A stretch of 64,000 nt of DNA from Neopararhizobium haloflavum (GCF_002750855.1 NZ_NWUC01000001.1:434001-498000); one strand, 5' to 3'. Positions 37,568-46,490 are shown, counted from the stretch's first letter. Numbers and translations are program-made. Notes: a model not told the origin generated them from the letters alone.

Positions 37568-38767
37568 TCAGAGTTGGCTGAGCAGCGACGGTGTCGGCCA
37601 ACCATCTGCGGGAAGACCGAGACGCATCTGTTCGGCCCGCACGGCAGCGCGGGTGCCGCCGCCGAGGATTCCATCGATCTTGCCGACGTCGTGACCGCGC
37701 GCCTGCAGTCGCTGCTGCAGCGCCATCATCTGGTCGTCCGACAGACCGGGATCGGGATTGCCGGCGCTATAGCGGTCGGCACCGGCCAGGCGCGTCGCAA
37801 AATAGGCCGCCGATGTCGTGTAGATGAAGGACTGGTTCCACTCCAGATAGACGTCGTAATTCGGGTAGGCGAGGAAGACGGGGCCGTTGCGTCCCTGCGG
37901 CATGATCAGGCGTGCTTCCAGGCCCGGATTGGGAAAGCTGCCATTGCGTGGCTGTACGCCCATCTGCTGCCATTCTCCGACGGTCGTTCCTGGCTGTAGG
38001 CCGGTTCGCTCCCAGGGAAGGGTCTGCGGGATCGTGACTTCCTGCAGCCACGGTTCGCCAGCCCGCCAGCCGAGGCCGCGAATGAAGTTGGCCGCTGTCA
38101 TGATCGCGTCGGGGGCGCTGTTCTTCATGTCGACATGGCCATCGCCATCACCGTCGACGCCATATTCGATGATGTCGGCGGGCAGCATCTGCACCTGGCC
38201 GATCTCGCCGGCCCAGGCGCCGGTCATGCTCGCCGGCTCGAGATCGCCGCGTTCAGCCATTGCGATGGCGCCGATGAGGTGGGGGCGGAACAACTCCGGG
38301 CGCCGGCAGTCATGGGCGAGCGTCGCCAGCGCGTTGACCGTGTTGATGTTGCCCTGCACGGCACCGAAATCGGTTTCAAGCCCCCAGAAAGCGGTGATGA
38401 CGGCAGCGGGCACGCCATATTGCTGCTCGGCGCGCGCAAAGGTGTCGGCGTAGCGCTGCATGTTCGCCTGTCCGTTCTGCATCCGGTTGGCGCTGATCAT
38501 GCGTTGCGAGAATTCAAGGAAATCCTGTTTGAAGACGCTCTGGCCGCGATCATGAGCAAGGATCTGCTGATCCTGTCGTGCAGCCCCCAGAACGCGGTCG
38601 GCCGCCTGTTGCGACAGTCCCTGCGCGAGCGCTTCCTGACGGACGCCGTCCAGGAACTGGCCGAAATCACCGCCGCATTGCTGGGCGAGCGCGGCCGGCG
38701 CGGTGGCCGTTGCCACAATCGCCGTCAACGAGAGTGCACGCAGGCGGGCCTTCAGATGTCCAGTCAT
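37568..38767 (-). CDS. Lytic murein transglycosylase, MltB family, with peptidoglycan-binding domain
   Basis: This 399-residue periplasmic enzyme cleaves peptidoglycan glycan strands leaving 1,6-anhydromuramic ends. After a signal peptide (to about residue 28, APAALA) the MltB-type domain holds the catalytic E131 in TAFWGLETDFG and the family segment GEIGQVQMLPADIIEYGVDGDGDG. A C-terminal peptidoglycan-binding domain (about 340-399; LQQRLQARGHDVGKIDGILGGGTRAAV) anchors it to the wall. It has no lipobox, so it is probably soluble. Confidence 0.94.
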   Translation of the reverse strand: MTGHLKARLRALSLTAIVATATAPAALAQQCGGDFGQFLDGVRQEALAQGLSQQAADRVLGAARQDQQILAHDRGQSVFKQDFLEFSQRMISANRMQNGQANMQRYADTFARAEQQYGVPAAVITAFWGLETDFGAVQGNINTVNALATLAHDCRRPELFRPHLIGAIAMAERGDLEPASMTGAWAGEIGQVQMLPADIIEYGVDGDGDGHVDMKNSAPDAIMTAANFIRGLGWRAGEPWLQEVTIPQTLPWERTGLQPGTTVGEWQQMGVQPRNGSFPNPGLEARLIMPQGRNGPVFLAYPNYDVYLEWNQSFIYTTSAAYFATRLAGADRYSAGNPDPGLSDDQMMALQQRLQARGHDVGKIDGILGGGTRAAVRAEQMRLGLPADGWPTPSLLSQL

Positions 38768-38886
38768 GGTTTTGCTTCCCCTTGGATTCGCAGAAAATCG
38801 TCCGCTCCGGTGTGGCGGTCGCTGTGGTCCGGCTTTGCCGGTCGATCATGTCCGTCTTGTGGCACCTCGACGCGCGGAGCCGCCGG

Positions 38887-39669
38887 TCAGCTCGTCAGAT
38901 CTTCCACCCAAGCGCGCCATTGATCGGCCGTGCCGCGAAAGACGTTGATGTCCGTGTTGCCGTCGATGCCGGGAACGATGCCGGTTCCGGTATATTGCCA
39001 GAAATGCCAGTCATGGCCCGGATAGAGTGTGTCCGGGTGTTCCGCCACGGCCCGCAGCCACATCGGGTAGTCGGTGAAGTGGCCTTCGATGTTCTGACGA
39101 TGAAAGTCGATGGTCGTGTAGATGATCGGCCGCTTGCCGTAGTGGCGCTCGATCGCGCCGAGGAAGATTCGCATTTCCCGGCGCACCGTTTCCGGTGAAG
39201 GACGGAGCTGGCAGGTGGGCGAATGGTGATTCCATTCCATGTCGAGAACCGGCGGAAGCGTATCGCTCTCACGGGGCACATTGCGGATGTACCATTGCGC
39301 CTGCTCGATTGCCGGACGGCAGAAATAGTAGAAGTGATATCCGCTGCGGGGAATGCCGGCTTCGCGGCTCGCCCGCCAGTATTCGTGGAACCGGTCATCG
39401 ACACGGTCGCCGCCTTCCGTCGCCTTGATGAAGGCGAAGGAGACGCCGGCCGCGCGCGCCTCGGCCCAGTCGATGTCGCCCTGATACTTGGACACGTCTA
39501 TGCCGTGCACGGGATAGGTGGACGGGCTGCGTGCGAAATCCTGGGGGTCGCGATCGCCGAAACGGGGTGGCGGGATGGCCCCGACATTGAGGACATCGTA
39601 GGTCGTCGCGCTGCAGGCGCCAAGTGCCATCGTCAATGCCGTCATGAGCGCGAAGACGGTCGCCCGCAT
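38887..39669 (-). CDS. GH25 family lysozyme, lipoprotein
   Basis: The 260-residue protein is a glycoside hydrolase family 25 muramidase: HGIDVSKYQGDIDW at the start of the domain with a catalytic Asp, and LDMEWN with the second acidic pair, then YTTIDFH and FWQYTGTG. The N-terminus MRATVFALMTALTMALGAC is a lipoprotein signal with C19 as the lipidated residue. The preferred ATG is at 39669, after AGGGGG. It probably remodels or recycles peptidoglycan at the outer or inner membrane surface. The 119-bp gap to the mltB-type gene shows nothing recognisable. Confidence 0.92.
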   Translation of the reverse strand: MRATVFALMTALTMALGACSATTYDVLNVGAIPPPRFGDRDPQDFARSPSTYPVHGIDVSKYQGDIDWAEARAAGVSFAFIKATEGGDRVDDRFHEYWRASREAGIPRSGYHFYYFCRPAIEQAQWYIRNVPRESDTLPPVLDMEWNHHSPTCQLRPSPETVRREMRIFLGAIERHYGKRPIIYTTIDFHRQNIEGHFTDYPMWLRAVAEHPDTLYPGHDWHFWQYTGTGIVPGIDGNTDINVFRGTADQWRAWVEDLTS

Positions 39670-39706
39670 GCATCCCCCTGCCAATCCGAATCGTCAGGCA
39701 CCATGC

Positions 39707-40435
39707 TTACGCGGGCAGGGGATCGCGGCCAATGTCATTTTGCATTCGGGCTGCATCGGCGGGCGGCTGTGGTGGCAAGGTCACTATGATGTGCAATGCA
39801 TAGTCGCGATAGAGACTTCGGGCGACAAGGTGCCCCTTGTGCGCATGGGCGAGAGCGCCGGCGACATCGATCAGATCCACGCGCGGCGTGACGTGAAACC
39901 GGGCGAGCCAAGCCCGCAAGGTCCTGCCGAAAAGATCAGGAAATCCCGACTGGTCCGCGAAGTCGACGATGTGCAGCGATCCGCCCGGTGCCAGGTTGGC
40001 CAGAGACGTGCAAAGCGCCGCCTGCCAGTCGGGGATCATTGAAAGCGTGTAGGAGAGGAATATCCGATCCACCTTCGACATGCCGAACAATGCCCGACAC
40101 TCGAACCGGGTCGCATCGCCCCTTGCTAGGCGCACGCGATCGTCGAGGTTGGCGCGCGCGACGGAACGAGCGGCCGTTTCCAGCATCCTTCGAGAGATAT
40201 CCAGACCGAAACAATGCGCGTGAGGGTAGCGCTTTGCTGCGAGCGTCAGATTGCGACCGGTGCCACAGCCGACTTCCAGGACGCTGCCGCCTTCGGGCAC
40301 GTCGAGCGCTGCGATCAATGGGTCGCGGCCGAGCAGGAAATATTTGCGCGTTGCGTCATAGAAGTGTCGTTGATGGCGATAGACGCCATCCATCAGGCCG
40401 CCGTGATCGCCTGTCAGTCTGTTCTGACCCGCCAC
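39707..40435 (-). CDS. btaB: Diacylglyceryl-homoserine N-methyltransferase BtaB
   Basis: BtaB adds three methyl groups from SAM to diacylglyceryl-homoserine, completing the betaine lipid DGTS. The N-terminal MDGVYRHQRHFYDATRKY and the SAM motif LEVGCGTGRNL are family hallmarks, and FLSYTLSMIPDW follows. The likely start is GTG at 40435, two bases after the btaA stop; an internal ATG at 40393 is the alternative. It forms an operon with btaA, as in Sinorhizobium. Confidence 0.93.
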   Translation of the reverse strand: MAGQNRLTGDHGGLMDGVYRHQRHFYDATRKYFLLGRDPLIAALDVPEGGSVLEVGCGTGRNLTLAAKRYPHAHCFGLDISRRMLETAARSVARANLDDRVRLARGDATRFECRALFGMSKVDRIFLSYTLSMIPDWQAALCTSLANLAPGGSLHIVDFADQSGFPDLFGRTLRAWLARFHVTPRVDLIDVAGALAHAHKGHLVARSLYRDYALHIIVTLPPQPPADAARMQNDIGRDPLPA

Positions 40436-40437
40436 GT

Positions 40438-41685
40438 TCAATCCCGCCTTTCGTAGACATGGAACCCGCCGTAGATCGCCGAGCGGTCCAGTCGGGTGCC
40501 GCGCTCGCTTTCCTCGGTGTCGTAGCGCCACTGGTCAAGCAGGGAAGGTGCAAGTCGCGCCGGCAGGATCGTCTGCGTCCCCGCGGTGCGGAAGATGACG
40601 CGAGCGCCGCGGTCGGCGGTGCGGCTGATTTCCGTCCAGAGCGCGTTCAACTGCGCATCGCTCATCCAGTCCTGGGCGTCGAGCAGCACGTAGCGATCGA
40701 TCGATCGTGCAGGTTTGGCGGCGAGAAGTCCGGTGATGTTCTGATGGTGAAGATGAACCTTTCCGGCGTCTTCGCGCATGTGCTGGAAGTGCTCGGCGCG
40801 AAGGTAGAGCGGCAATGCGCCGTTCTCGGTGATCGGATATCGACGTGCAAAGGCCTGCCAGGCGAAATAGTTTTCGTTGATCGGGAAATGGCACGCCAGC
40901 TTCTCCAGGCGCGCCTTGAGCACCTTTGCGACCTGACGCTCGCGATCTTCGGCTGCCAGTTCATCATATTGCGCCGGCGGAATACCGAGCCCGAACAGAG
41001 AGGCGCGGCGCGCCAGCATGAAACGGATGGTGGGCCGGTCGAAAAGTGGCGCCAGACGCTCGTCAAAGAAGCGACGCTGTTCGCGCAGCGACTTCGAGTG
41101 GACGATGGCGCGCGGATCGACCCCGTGCAGGCGGGCGACCAGGTGGGCCGTGGCTATGAACCAGCCGAGCAGACCCTGTCGGCGGAAATTGCCGTTGAAC
41201 GCGGCGATCCGGCGTCGCCCGTTCGCCATGCGCGCGTTCCAGTAGCGGCGTGTCGGCTCGTCGAGAGATGCTGCAAGAAAGATGTCGTAGGCCAGCGTGT
41301 TGTGAACCTGATCGTCTTCGGCAAAGAACCTTCGGAAATCGGCGTGGCCCGGCAGACGGGCAAGGCCTGCGAGCTTCAGCCGGTTCAATGCGATATGAGC
41401 CTCGTTCAGATCGACGGCGTCGATCCGCGCCGGCCGGGCGGTCAGATAGGACAGGACGTTGCAGCCGCCGGACGCGATCGTGACGACGCGGTGTCCGGGC
41501 GAAAGTCGCATCGCGGCGACGTCGACCTCGGGGTCCTCCCATATCTGCGGATAGACGAGCCCGGAAAACAGCCAGGCGAAAAGTCGCTCCGACACCCCGG
41601 CGCTGGACAGTGCCCCGTGTTGCAGCACAGCGTCCCGAATCTTTGCGTTCTTCCGGGACCGCAGCCCCGCAGCCAAACCCGCCAT
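40438..41685 (-). CDS. btaA: SAM:diacylglycerol 3-amino-3-carboxypropyltransferase BtaA
   Basis: BtaA transfers the 3-amino-3-carboxypropyl group of SAM to diacylglycerol, the first step to DGTS, a lipid that replaces phospholipids under phosphate limitation. The 415-residue protein shows VYPQIWEDPEVD, a SAM-site TIASGGCNVLSYL, and VDLNEAHIALNRLKL. The ATG at 41685 has GGAG seven bases upstream; an ATG two codons earlier is too close to it. A Pho box lies upstream (41733-41750). Confidence 0.95.
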   Translation of the reverse strand: MAGLAAGLRSRKNAKIRDAVLQHGALSSAGVSERLFAWLFSGLVYPQIWEDPEVDVAAMRLSPGHRVVTIASGGCNVLSYLTARPARIDAVDLNEAHIALNRLKLAGLARLPGHADFRRFFAEDDQVHNTLAYDIFLAASLDEPTRRYWNARMANGRRRIAAFNGNFRRQGLLGWFIATAHLVARLHGVDPRAIVHSKSLREQRRFFDERLAPLFDRPTIRFMLARRASLFGLGIPPAQYDELAAEDRERQVAKVLKARLEKLACHFPINENYFAWQAFARRYPITENGALPLYLRAEHFQHMREDAGKVHLHHQNITGLLAAKPARSIDRYVLLDAQDWMSDAQLNALWTEISRTADRGARVIFRTAGTQTILPARLAPSLLDQWRYDTEESERGTRLDRSAIYGGFHVYERRD

Positions 41686-41716
41686 CGACATTCTCCGTCA
41701 GAACGATATTTCGATC

Positions 41717-41750
41717 GGGATAGCGAAACCGGGTAACAGGCGGATGACAT
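41717..41750 (-). promoter_or_regulatory. Pho box and -10 region of btaAB
   Basis: On the minus strand ATGTCAT and CTGTTAC are separated by four bases (41750-41733), matching the PhoB consensus CTGTCAT-N4-CTGTCAC at 12 of 14 positions and with exact spacing. Ten bases on is TATCCC (41722-41717), a plausible -10 for a PhoB-activated promoter with no good -35. Expected leader is 25-30 nt. Confidence 0.65.
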
Positions 41751-41830
41751 TGCGGCGCCGCCGACAAGCGTCAGATTTGAGCGCCGGTGGTAACGGAATA
41801 TTAACTTCAGCGCTTCGATGCTGCTAAGGA

Positions 41831-43486
41831 ATGCTTAAGCCGGCAATGGTATCGCTATCATCAGCGGAACCATCAGGGCTGGCGTTAATGCTATCCAATG
41901 TCATCACCAGCATCAGGATGCGGTACGCCTTTGCCGGTGCCGCTTTCGGCTCGGTGTTCACGTCCTGCGCGCTGGCCTACGACGCCGCCTTCGTCAATCC
42001 GCAGATCCAGTCGCTCACCGGTCTCGTCCAGAACAATCCCGCTCATGTTGCCATGGCACTGATGCCGGCGATTCTCGGGTTCACCTTCTATAAGGTCGGG
42101 GAATCGCGAACCAAGCTTGTCGAGGAACTGGAGCGACGCGAGACCGCCGAACGCTCGCTTGAGCACAACGCATTCCACGATTCGCTGACGGGCCTGAAGA
42201 ATCGGCACGCGCTGGAGCGCGACGTCGCAGCCCTAATCGCACGCGGCATCGATGGCGATAGCCGGCCGGCGATGATGCTGCTCGATCTCGACAAGTTCAA
42301 GTTCATCAATGACACGATGGGCCACAATGTCGGCGACGAGATTCTGCTGGCCTTGTCGCGCCGCCTGGTAGAGGCGATTGGGCGCCGGCAGACGGTCTAC
42401 CGGCTCGGCGGCGACGAATTCGTCATCTTGTGGTCCGGCGCGCCTTCAAGCGAGGTCATCTGCGAATTCTGCCACGCGCTCGTCAAACTGATCTCCTTTC
42501 CGTTCGAATTGGCGAAGATTCGCCTGACCTCGGGCGGCAGCGTCGGGGTTACTTGGATCGAGGACGGCGACACGTCCATGTCGGATGCGCTCAGACGCGC
42601 CGATCTGGCTCTCTACCGCGCGAAGGAAGTGCCGGGGAGCCACTTCATGCTTTACGACCGTGCGGTGGCGCACGAGGCCGAGCAACGCATGCAGATGGAA
42701 AGCGATCTGCGTCTGGCGATCGAGGAAGACCGGTTCTTTCTGGAATACCAGCCGATCGTTCATCTCGCGACCGATCGGATCAAGGGCTTCGAAGCCCTGG
42801 TGCGATGGCGCATGGGCGATCGGGTGATCCGGCCCGACATGTTCATTCCCATCGCCGAGAAGTCGGGATTGATCATACCGCTCGGCAAATGGGTGCTGAC
42901 CGAAGCCTGCCGGCAGGCTGTCACCTGGCCTGATGACATCGGCATTTCGGTCAACATCGCCGGAGAGCAGTTCAAGGACGGCGACTTCGTGCCGTTCGTG
43001 CGCAATCTCCTGGAAACGTCCGGTATCGCGCCGCAACGGGTGACACTGGAGGTGACTGAATCGCTTTTCAGCGTCGATGTGGCGGTCGTGCGCAAGAGCC
43101 TGACACGGTTGCGCGAGCTCGGCGTCCATCTCGCGCTCGACGATTTCGGAACGGGCTTCTCATCGATCAACCATCTGCGCACCTTTCCTATCGACACGCT
43201 CAAGATCGACCGGTCCTTCACCGAGATGATGCTGGAGAACGAGCGCGAAGCCGAGTTGGTGGGTGTCATCATGAAACTCAGCAAGGCCTTTGGCATGGCG
43301 ACGACGGTTGAAGGCGTGGAGACGCACTCACAGCTCGACTTCATTCGCCGTGCCGGCGCTGGCAACGTTCAGGGCTTTCTGATCTCTCGCCCGGTACAAG
43401 AGGCGATGGTGCCGGTGCTGCTACGCGAGCAATCGCGGCTTGGCGGCGGCACGCCTGAGAAGATCGTCCATCGGCTTCGCGCCTGA
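41831..43486 (+). CDS. GGDEF-EAL cyclic-di-GMP signalling protein with N-terminal membrane region
   Basis: The 551-residue protein has two probable membrane segments in its first 90 residues, a GGDEF domain with intact RLGGDEF (GGDEF at 193-197), and an EAL domain (EAL at about 321-323 in FEALVRW) with the catalytic-type residues EVTES, DDFGTG, KIDRSF and EGVET. Both domains look potentially active, so it could make or degrade cyclic di-GMP. No sensory PAS or GAF domain is seen. The start is uncertain: ATG codons at 41831, 41846 and 41888 are in frame. Confidence 0.93.
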   Translation: MLKPAMVSLSSAEPSGLALMLSNVITSIRMRYAFAGAAFGSVFTSCALAYDAAFVNPQIQSLTGLVQNNPAHVAMALMPAILGFTFYKVGESRTKLVEELERRETAERSLEHNAFHDSLTGLKNRHALERDVAALIARGIDGDSRPAMMLLDLDKFKFINDTMGHNVGDEILLALSRRLVEAIGRRQTVYRLGGDEFVILWSGAPSSEVICEFCHALVKLISFPFELAKIRLTSGGSVGVTWIEDGDTSMSDALRRADLALYRAKEVPGSHFMLYDRAVAHEAEQRMQMESDLRLAIEEDRFFLEYQPIVHLATDRIKGFEALVRWRMGDRVIRPDMFIPIAEKSGLIIPLGKWVLTEACRQAVTWPDDIGISVNIAGEQFKDGDFVPFVRNLLETSGIAPQRVTLEVTESLFSVDVAVVRKSLTRLRELGVHLALDDFGTGFSSINHLRTFPIDTLKIDRSFTEMMLENEREAELVGVIMKLSKAFGMATTVEGVETHSQLDFIRRAGAGNVQGFLISRPVQEAMVPVLLREQSRLGGGTPEKIVHRLRA

Positions 43487-43536
43487 AGACGGCCCGGACG
43501 TCATGTATATTCCGTGTTCACGCTGAGTTAAACGTT

Positions 43537-43554
43537 CGAAATATTTCGTATAGT
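43537..43554 (+). promoter_or_regulatory. Palindrome and -10-like box ahead of the small lipoprotein gene
   Basis: CGAAATATTTCG (43537-43548) is a 12-bp perfect palindrome directly followed by TATAGT (43549-43554), a good -10. No good -35 is visible at the right distance. The lipoprotein ATG is about 95 bp downstream. Confidence 0.3.
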
Positions 43555-43647
43555 AACGCCTGTTGTTTGCTCCCTTCTTCAATCGGAGGAACCGACATCC
43601 CAATTACCCGTTGTAGCGATGTCGAATTTATAGAAGGAGCAAGAACA

Positions 43648-43812
43648 ATGCGTAAGTTTCTGATCTCTGCAGCCCTCGTTGTTTCCACTCTGGGCCTTGC
43701 CGCCTGCAGCGACAACGTCGATGAGAACGCGACCGGCTCGGTCGAAGAGCCCGCAGCACCGGCAGGTGATCCGATGGCTGCTCCGGAGCCCGCACCGGCC
43801 CCGGCTGAATAA
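43648..43812 (+). CDS. Small lipoprotein with Ala/Pro-rich acidic tail
   Basis: This 54-residue peptide is a lipoprotein: MRKFLISAALVVSTLGLAAC with lipobox LAAC and lipidated C20. The mature part is only about 35 residues, acidic and rich in Ala and Pro (PAAPAGDPMAAPEPAPAPAE). GAAGGAG precedes the ATG at 43648, and two hairpins follow the stop, so it is a complete single gene. It resembles entericidin-sized lipoproteins in length only. Function unknown. Confidence 0.8.
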   Translation: MRKFLISAALVVSTLGLAACSDNVDENATGSVEEPAAPAGDPMAAPEPAPAPAE

Positions 43813-43826
43813 GTCAGTAGCCTTAT

Positions 43827-43845
43827 CGCCCGCTGATCGCGGGCG
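43827..43845. repeat. Short GC-rich hairpin after the small lipoprotein gene
   Basis: CGCCCGC (43827-43833) and GCGGGCG (43839-43845) form a seven-base-pair perfect stem with a five-base loop, six bases before a stronger terminator hairpin. It may protect the 3' end of the short mRNA. Confidence 0.5.
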
Positions 43846-43850
43846 AGTGG

Positions 43851-43880
43851 AAAGGCCAGTCCCTTGGGGCTGGCCTTTTC
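43851..43880 (+). terminator. Rho-independent terminator of the small lipoprotein gene
   Basis: AAAGGCCAG and CTGGCCTTT form a stem, extended by four further pairs including one G-U, and are followed by TTTTCTGCGTTT. It is a strong intrinsic terminator on the plus strand. Confidence 0.85.
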
Positions 43881-43982
43881 TGCGTTTAAATCGCGCAAGC
43901 GGAGCACGACAGTTCTGTGCTGCGCGCATTTCACGCAACAAACGCTCTCGCCATGCCCTTTGAAATCGCATAGCGTTTTTCC

Positions 43983-44693
43983 ATGTCATTTCTCGCCCGG
44001 ATATTCGAGCTCGTCGGTGAAACGGCTTCGGACGCGTTCTCGCGCATCATTGAGGCCATTCGCACCGTGTTCGAAGGCGACCCGGCAACGCGCCGCAAGG
44101 TTGCGTTCTCCGTTGCGATGATCGCGTTGTCAGCCAAGATGGCCAAGGCCGATGGCATCGTCAGTGACGCCGAGGTCAGAGCGTTCCGCCAGATTTTTGC
44201 GATCCCGCCCGAAGAGAGCGAAAATGTCGCCCGGCTCTATAACCTTGCGAAACAGGATGTTGCGGGCTTCGAATTCTACGCGAGCAAACTGGCCTCGCTC
44301 TGCGGTTCCGGCGAAAACAATTGTCTGCTGCTGGAGGATATCCTCGACGGACTTTTTCATATCGCAAAGGCTGACGGCGCCATCCACCGCAGCGAGATGG
44401 CATTCCTGGAGGCCATCGCGCGGATCTTCCGGATAGACGAAAGTCATTTCGAACAGATCATGGCGCGGCACGTTCATATCGGCGGCTTCGATCCCTACAA
44501 GGTCCTCGGCGTCAGCCGCGACGCAGATTTTCAGGACATCAAGCGTCGGTATCGCCAGGCCGTTGCCGCCAATCATCCCGACCGGCTGATCGCCCGTGGT
44601 GTGCCGCAGGAATTCCTGGCTATCGCGACCGATCGGACGGCACGGCTCAACGCCGCCTATGAGGCGATCGAGAGGGACCGCATCGCGGCATGA
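43983..44693 (+). CDS. TerB and DnaJ domain protein (DjlA-like)
   Basis: The 236-residue protein has an N-terminal amphipathic or membrane-proximal part, a helical TerB-like domain (about 45-155; AKMAKADGIVSDAEV and IAKADGAIHRSE, each an acidic helix start) and a C-terminal J domain (about 168-232) with HPD in AANHPDRLI. J domains stimulate DnaK. DjlA of enterobacteria has a transmembrane anchor; here a clear one is not seen. It overlaps the AmpD-like gene by four bases. Confidence 0.9.
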   Translation: MSFLARIFELVGETASDAFSRIIEAIRTVFEGDPATRRKVAFSVAMIALSAKMAKADGIVSDAEVRAFRQIFAIPPEESENVARLYNLAKQDVAGFEFYASKLASLCGSGENNCLLLEDILDGLFHIAKADGAIHRSEMAFLEAIARIFRIDESHFEQIMARHVHIGGFDPYKVLGVSRDADFQDIKRRYRQAVAANHPDRLIARGVPQEFLAIATDRTARLNAAYEAIERDRIAA

Positions 44694-45457
44694 CAGCGTC
44701 CGGTTCCGAGGACTTTTCACCCGATTTCGCCGGTGCAGACGAAATTCGGCCTGCGGTGAACCGCGACGAGCGTGCGGCGGGGACGTCGATCGATATCCTG
44801 CTTCTGCACTACACCGGAATGGAGAGCGAGCGCGCCGCGCTGGACTGGCTGACGTCGGCGGAAAGCCGCGTGTCGTGCCACTATTTCGTACGCGAAAACG
44901 GGCAAGTCGTTCAATTGCTGCCGGAACGGGCGAGGGCATGGCATGCCGGTGCTGGCTCCTGGCAGGGCGCAAGCGACATCAACAGTCGCTCCATCGGCGT
45001 CGAGATCGCCAATCCCGGCCATGACAATGGCTATCGCGACTTCACCGAGCGCCAGATCGAGGCGGTTATCAGCTTGTGTCTCGATTGTGGCGAACGCCGC
45101 CTTATTCCAGCTGCCCGTATTCTTGCGCACAGCGATGTGGCACCTGGTCGCAAGCAGGACCCGGGGGAGCTTTTTCCCTGGGCGCGCCTTGCAAATCATG
45201 GCGTCGGGCATTTCGTCGAGCCAACGCCGATCCGCAGTGGCCGCTTCTTTCAGTTCGGTGATCGAGGGCAGCCGGTTGAAGCCTTGCAGTCCATGCTGAA
45301 GCTTTACGGCTATGGAATTGAGATAACGGGCGAATTCTGTGAGACGACGCGCAGCAATGTTGTCGCATTCCAGCGACATTTTCGCCCGCAACGTGTCGAT
45401 GGTGTGGCTGATGTTTCGACAATTGACACGTTGTATCGTCTGCTATCGCAACTATAG
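44690..45457 (+). CDS. N-acetylmuramoyl-L-alanine amidase (AmpD type) with peptidoglycan-binding domain
   Basis: This 255-residue zinc amidase removes the peptide from (anhydro)muramic acid in peptidoglycan recycling. The amidase_2 domain has zinc ligands in LLLHYTGM, HAGAGSW and HSDVAPGRKQDPG, plus NSRSIGVEIANPG. A C-terminal peptidoglycan-binding domain (about 195-255) follows. No signal peptide is seen, so it is probably cytosolic like AmpD. Start ATG overlaps the stop of the J-domain gene. Confidence 0.93.
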   Translation: MTASGSEDFSPDFAGADEIRPAVNRDERAAGTSIDILLLHYTGMESERAALDWLTSAESRVSCHYFVRENGQVVQLLPERARAWHAGAGSWQGASDINSRSIGVEIANPGHDNGYRDFTERQIEAVISLCLDCGERRLIPAARILAHSDVAPGRKQDPGELFPWARLANHGVGHFVEPTPIRSGRFFQFGDRGQPVEALQSMLKLYGYGIEITGEFCETTRSNVVAFQRHFRPQRVDGVADVSTIDTLYRLLSQL

Positions 45458-45697
45458 GGACGTTGCCCGATCACACGATCGGAATTTGCTAATACTTAGC
45501 TGTAACATATCGTAACTTTTCTTTATTTCGCTGCCTTAAACTAGCCTTTCGAAATCCTATACCTCACCAGCCATGTCACTGGCCGCGCCGATCGCTCGGG
45601 GCACGTTGCGACGGACCGGTCACTATCAAGGGTGTTTCGAGGGGGCCTCCCGATCCGCGCGGTCGTTGGCTCCTCCAACTGGTGGAGTGGATTTCTG

Positions 45698-46321
45698 ATG
45701 CATATTGGAATGACCGCCGCGTCGGCGGTTTTGTTCAGCCTTGCCGTGACCTTCGGCGGAACGGCATTCGCGAAAACGAGTGCGCTTGATTTCGTCCAGG
45801 CGAAGGTTTCGGAATCGGCCAAGGAGGATGAGAAAGCCTCCAAGGAAGAGGTTGAGGGTTCAGGCGAGAAAGCCGAAGAGGCTTCTGCCGGCGATGACGC
45901 GCCGAAAAAGCATGAAAAGGAACTCGAGGTTGAAGAGCGGGTGAGCGGTTATGCTGCCAATCCGTATAGCTCTCTGATTTCGGCCTACGCAGAGGCTAAT
46001 GGCGTTCCTGAAGGTCTGGCGCATGCCGTCGTGCGTGTGGAAAGCAATTTCCGGCCCGGCGCCACTGGCGCGGCCGGCGAAATCGGCCTGATGCAGCTCA
46101 AGCTCTCGACCGCACGGCTGATGGGCTATGAGGGCAGCGCCAAGGCTCTTTACGATCCGGAAACCAATATCAAGTATGGAATGAAGTATCTTGGTCAGGC
46201 GCGGTCACTCGGCGATGGGTCGACCTGCGGAACGATCCTGAAATACAATGCCGGGCACGGGGCAACGAGCATGAACCCGATCTCGGCGAACTACTGCAAC
46301 AAGGTGGCCGCGCTGCTCTGA
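45698..46321 (+). CDS. Lytic transglycosylase, SLT type, with charged N-terminal linker
   Basis: The 207-residue protein has a signal peptide (about residues 1-26, ending TAFA), a highly charged Glu/Lys/Ser linker (about 38-82), and a compact SLT domain with catalytic E115 in VVRVESNF and the motifs GEIGLMQLKLSTARLMGY and YNAGHG. It cleaves peptidoglycan in the periplasm. The ATG at 45698 is chosen for the signal peptide; ATG at 45710 is possible. The 240-bp gap upstream has a possible promoter TTGCTA-N16-TATCGT (45486-45513). Confidence 0.9.
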   Translation: MHIGMTAASAVLFSLAVTFGGTAFAKTSALDFVQAKVSESAKEDEKASKEEVEGSGEKAEEASAGDDAPKKHEKELEVEERVSGYAANPYSSLISAYAEANGVPEGLAHAVVRVESNFRPGATGAAGEIGLMQLKLSTARLMGYEGSAKALYDPETNIKYGMKYLGQARSLGDGSTCGTILKYNAGHGATSMNPISANYCNKVAALL

Positions 46322-46394
46322 GCGGCGCATCCCCAGCAAGCAATCCTCGATCCCGGCCGGCGGTTTAGCCACCATCGGTCCGGATGTCTGAGGC

Positions 46395-46440
46395 GACCGG
46401 GCCGGGCTCTTCGCAAGAAGGGCCCGGTCTTGCTTTATCT
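46395..46440 (+). terminator. Terminator after the SLT transglycosylase gene
   Basis: ACCGGGCC (left) pairs with GGCCCGGT (right), and an inner CTTC-GCAA-GAAG hairpin closes the loop, followed by CTTGCTTTATCT. It lies about 75 bp past the stop, before the convergent methyltransferase gene. Confidence 0.65.
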
Positions 46441-46490
46441 GCTTGGTCAACTGGGCGACGAACCATCGGCCCGTCATTTCACATGATGCC

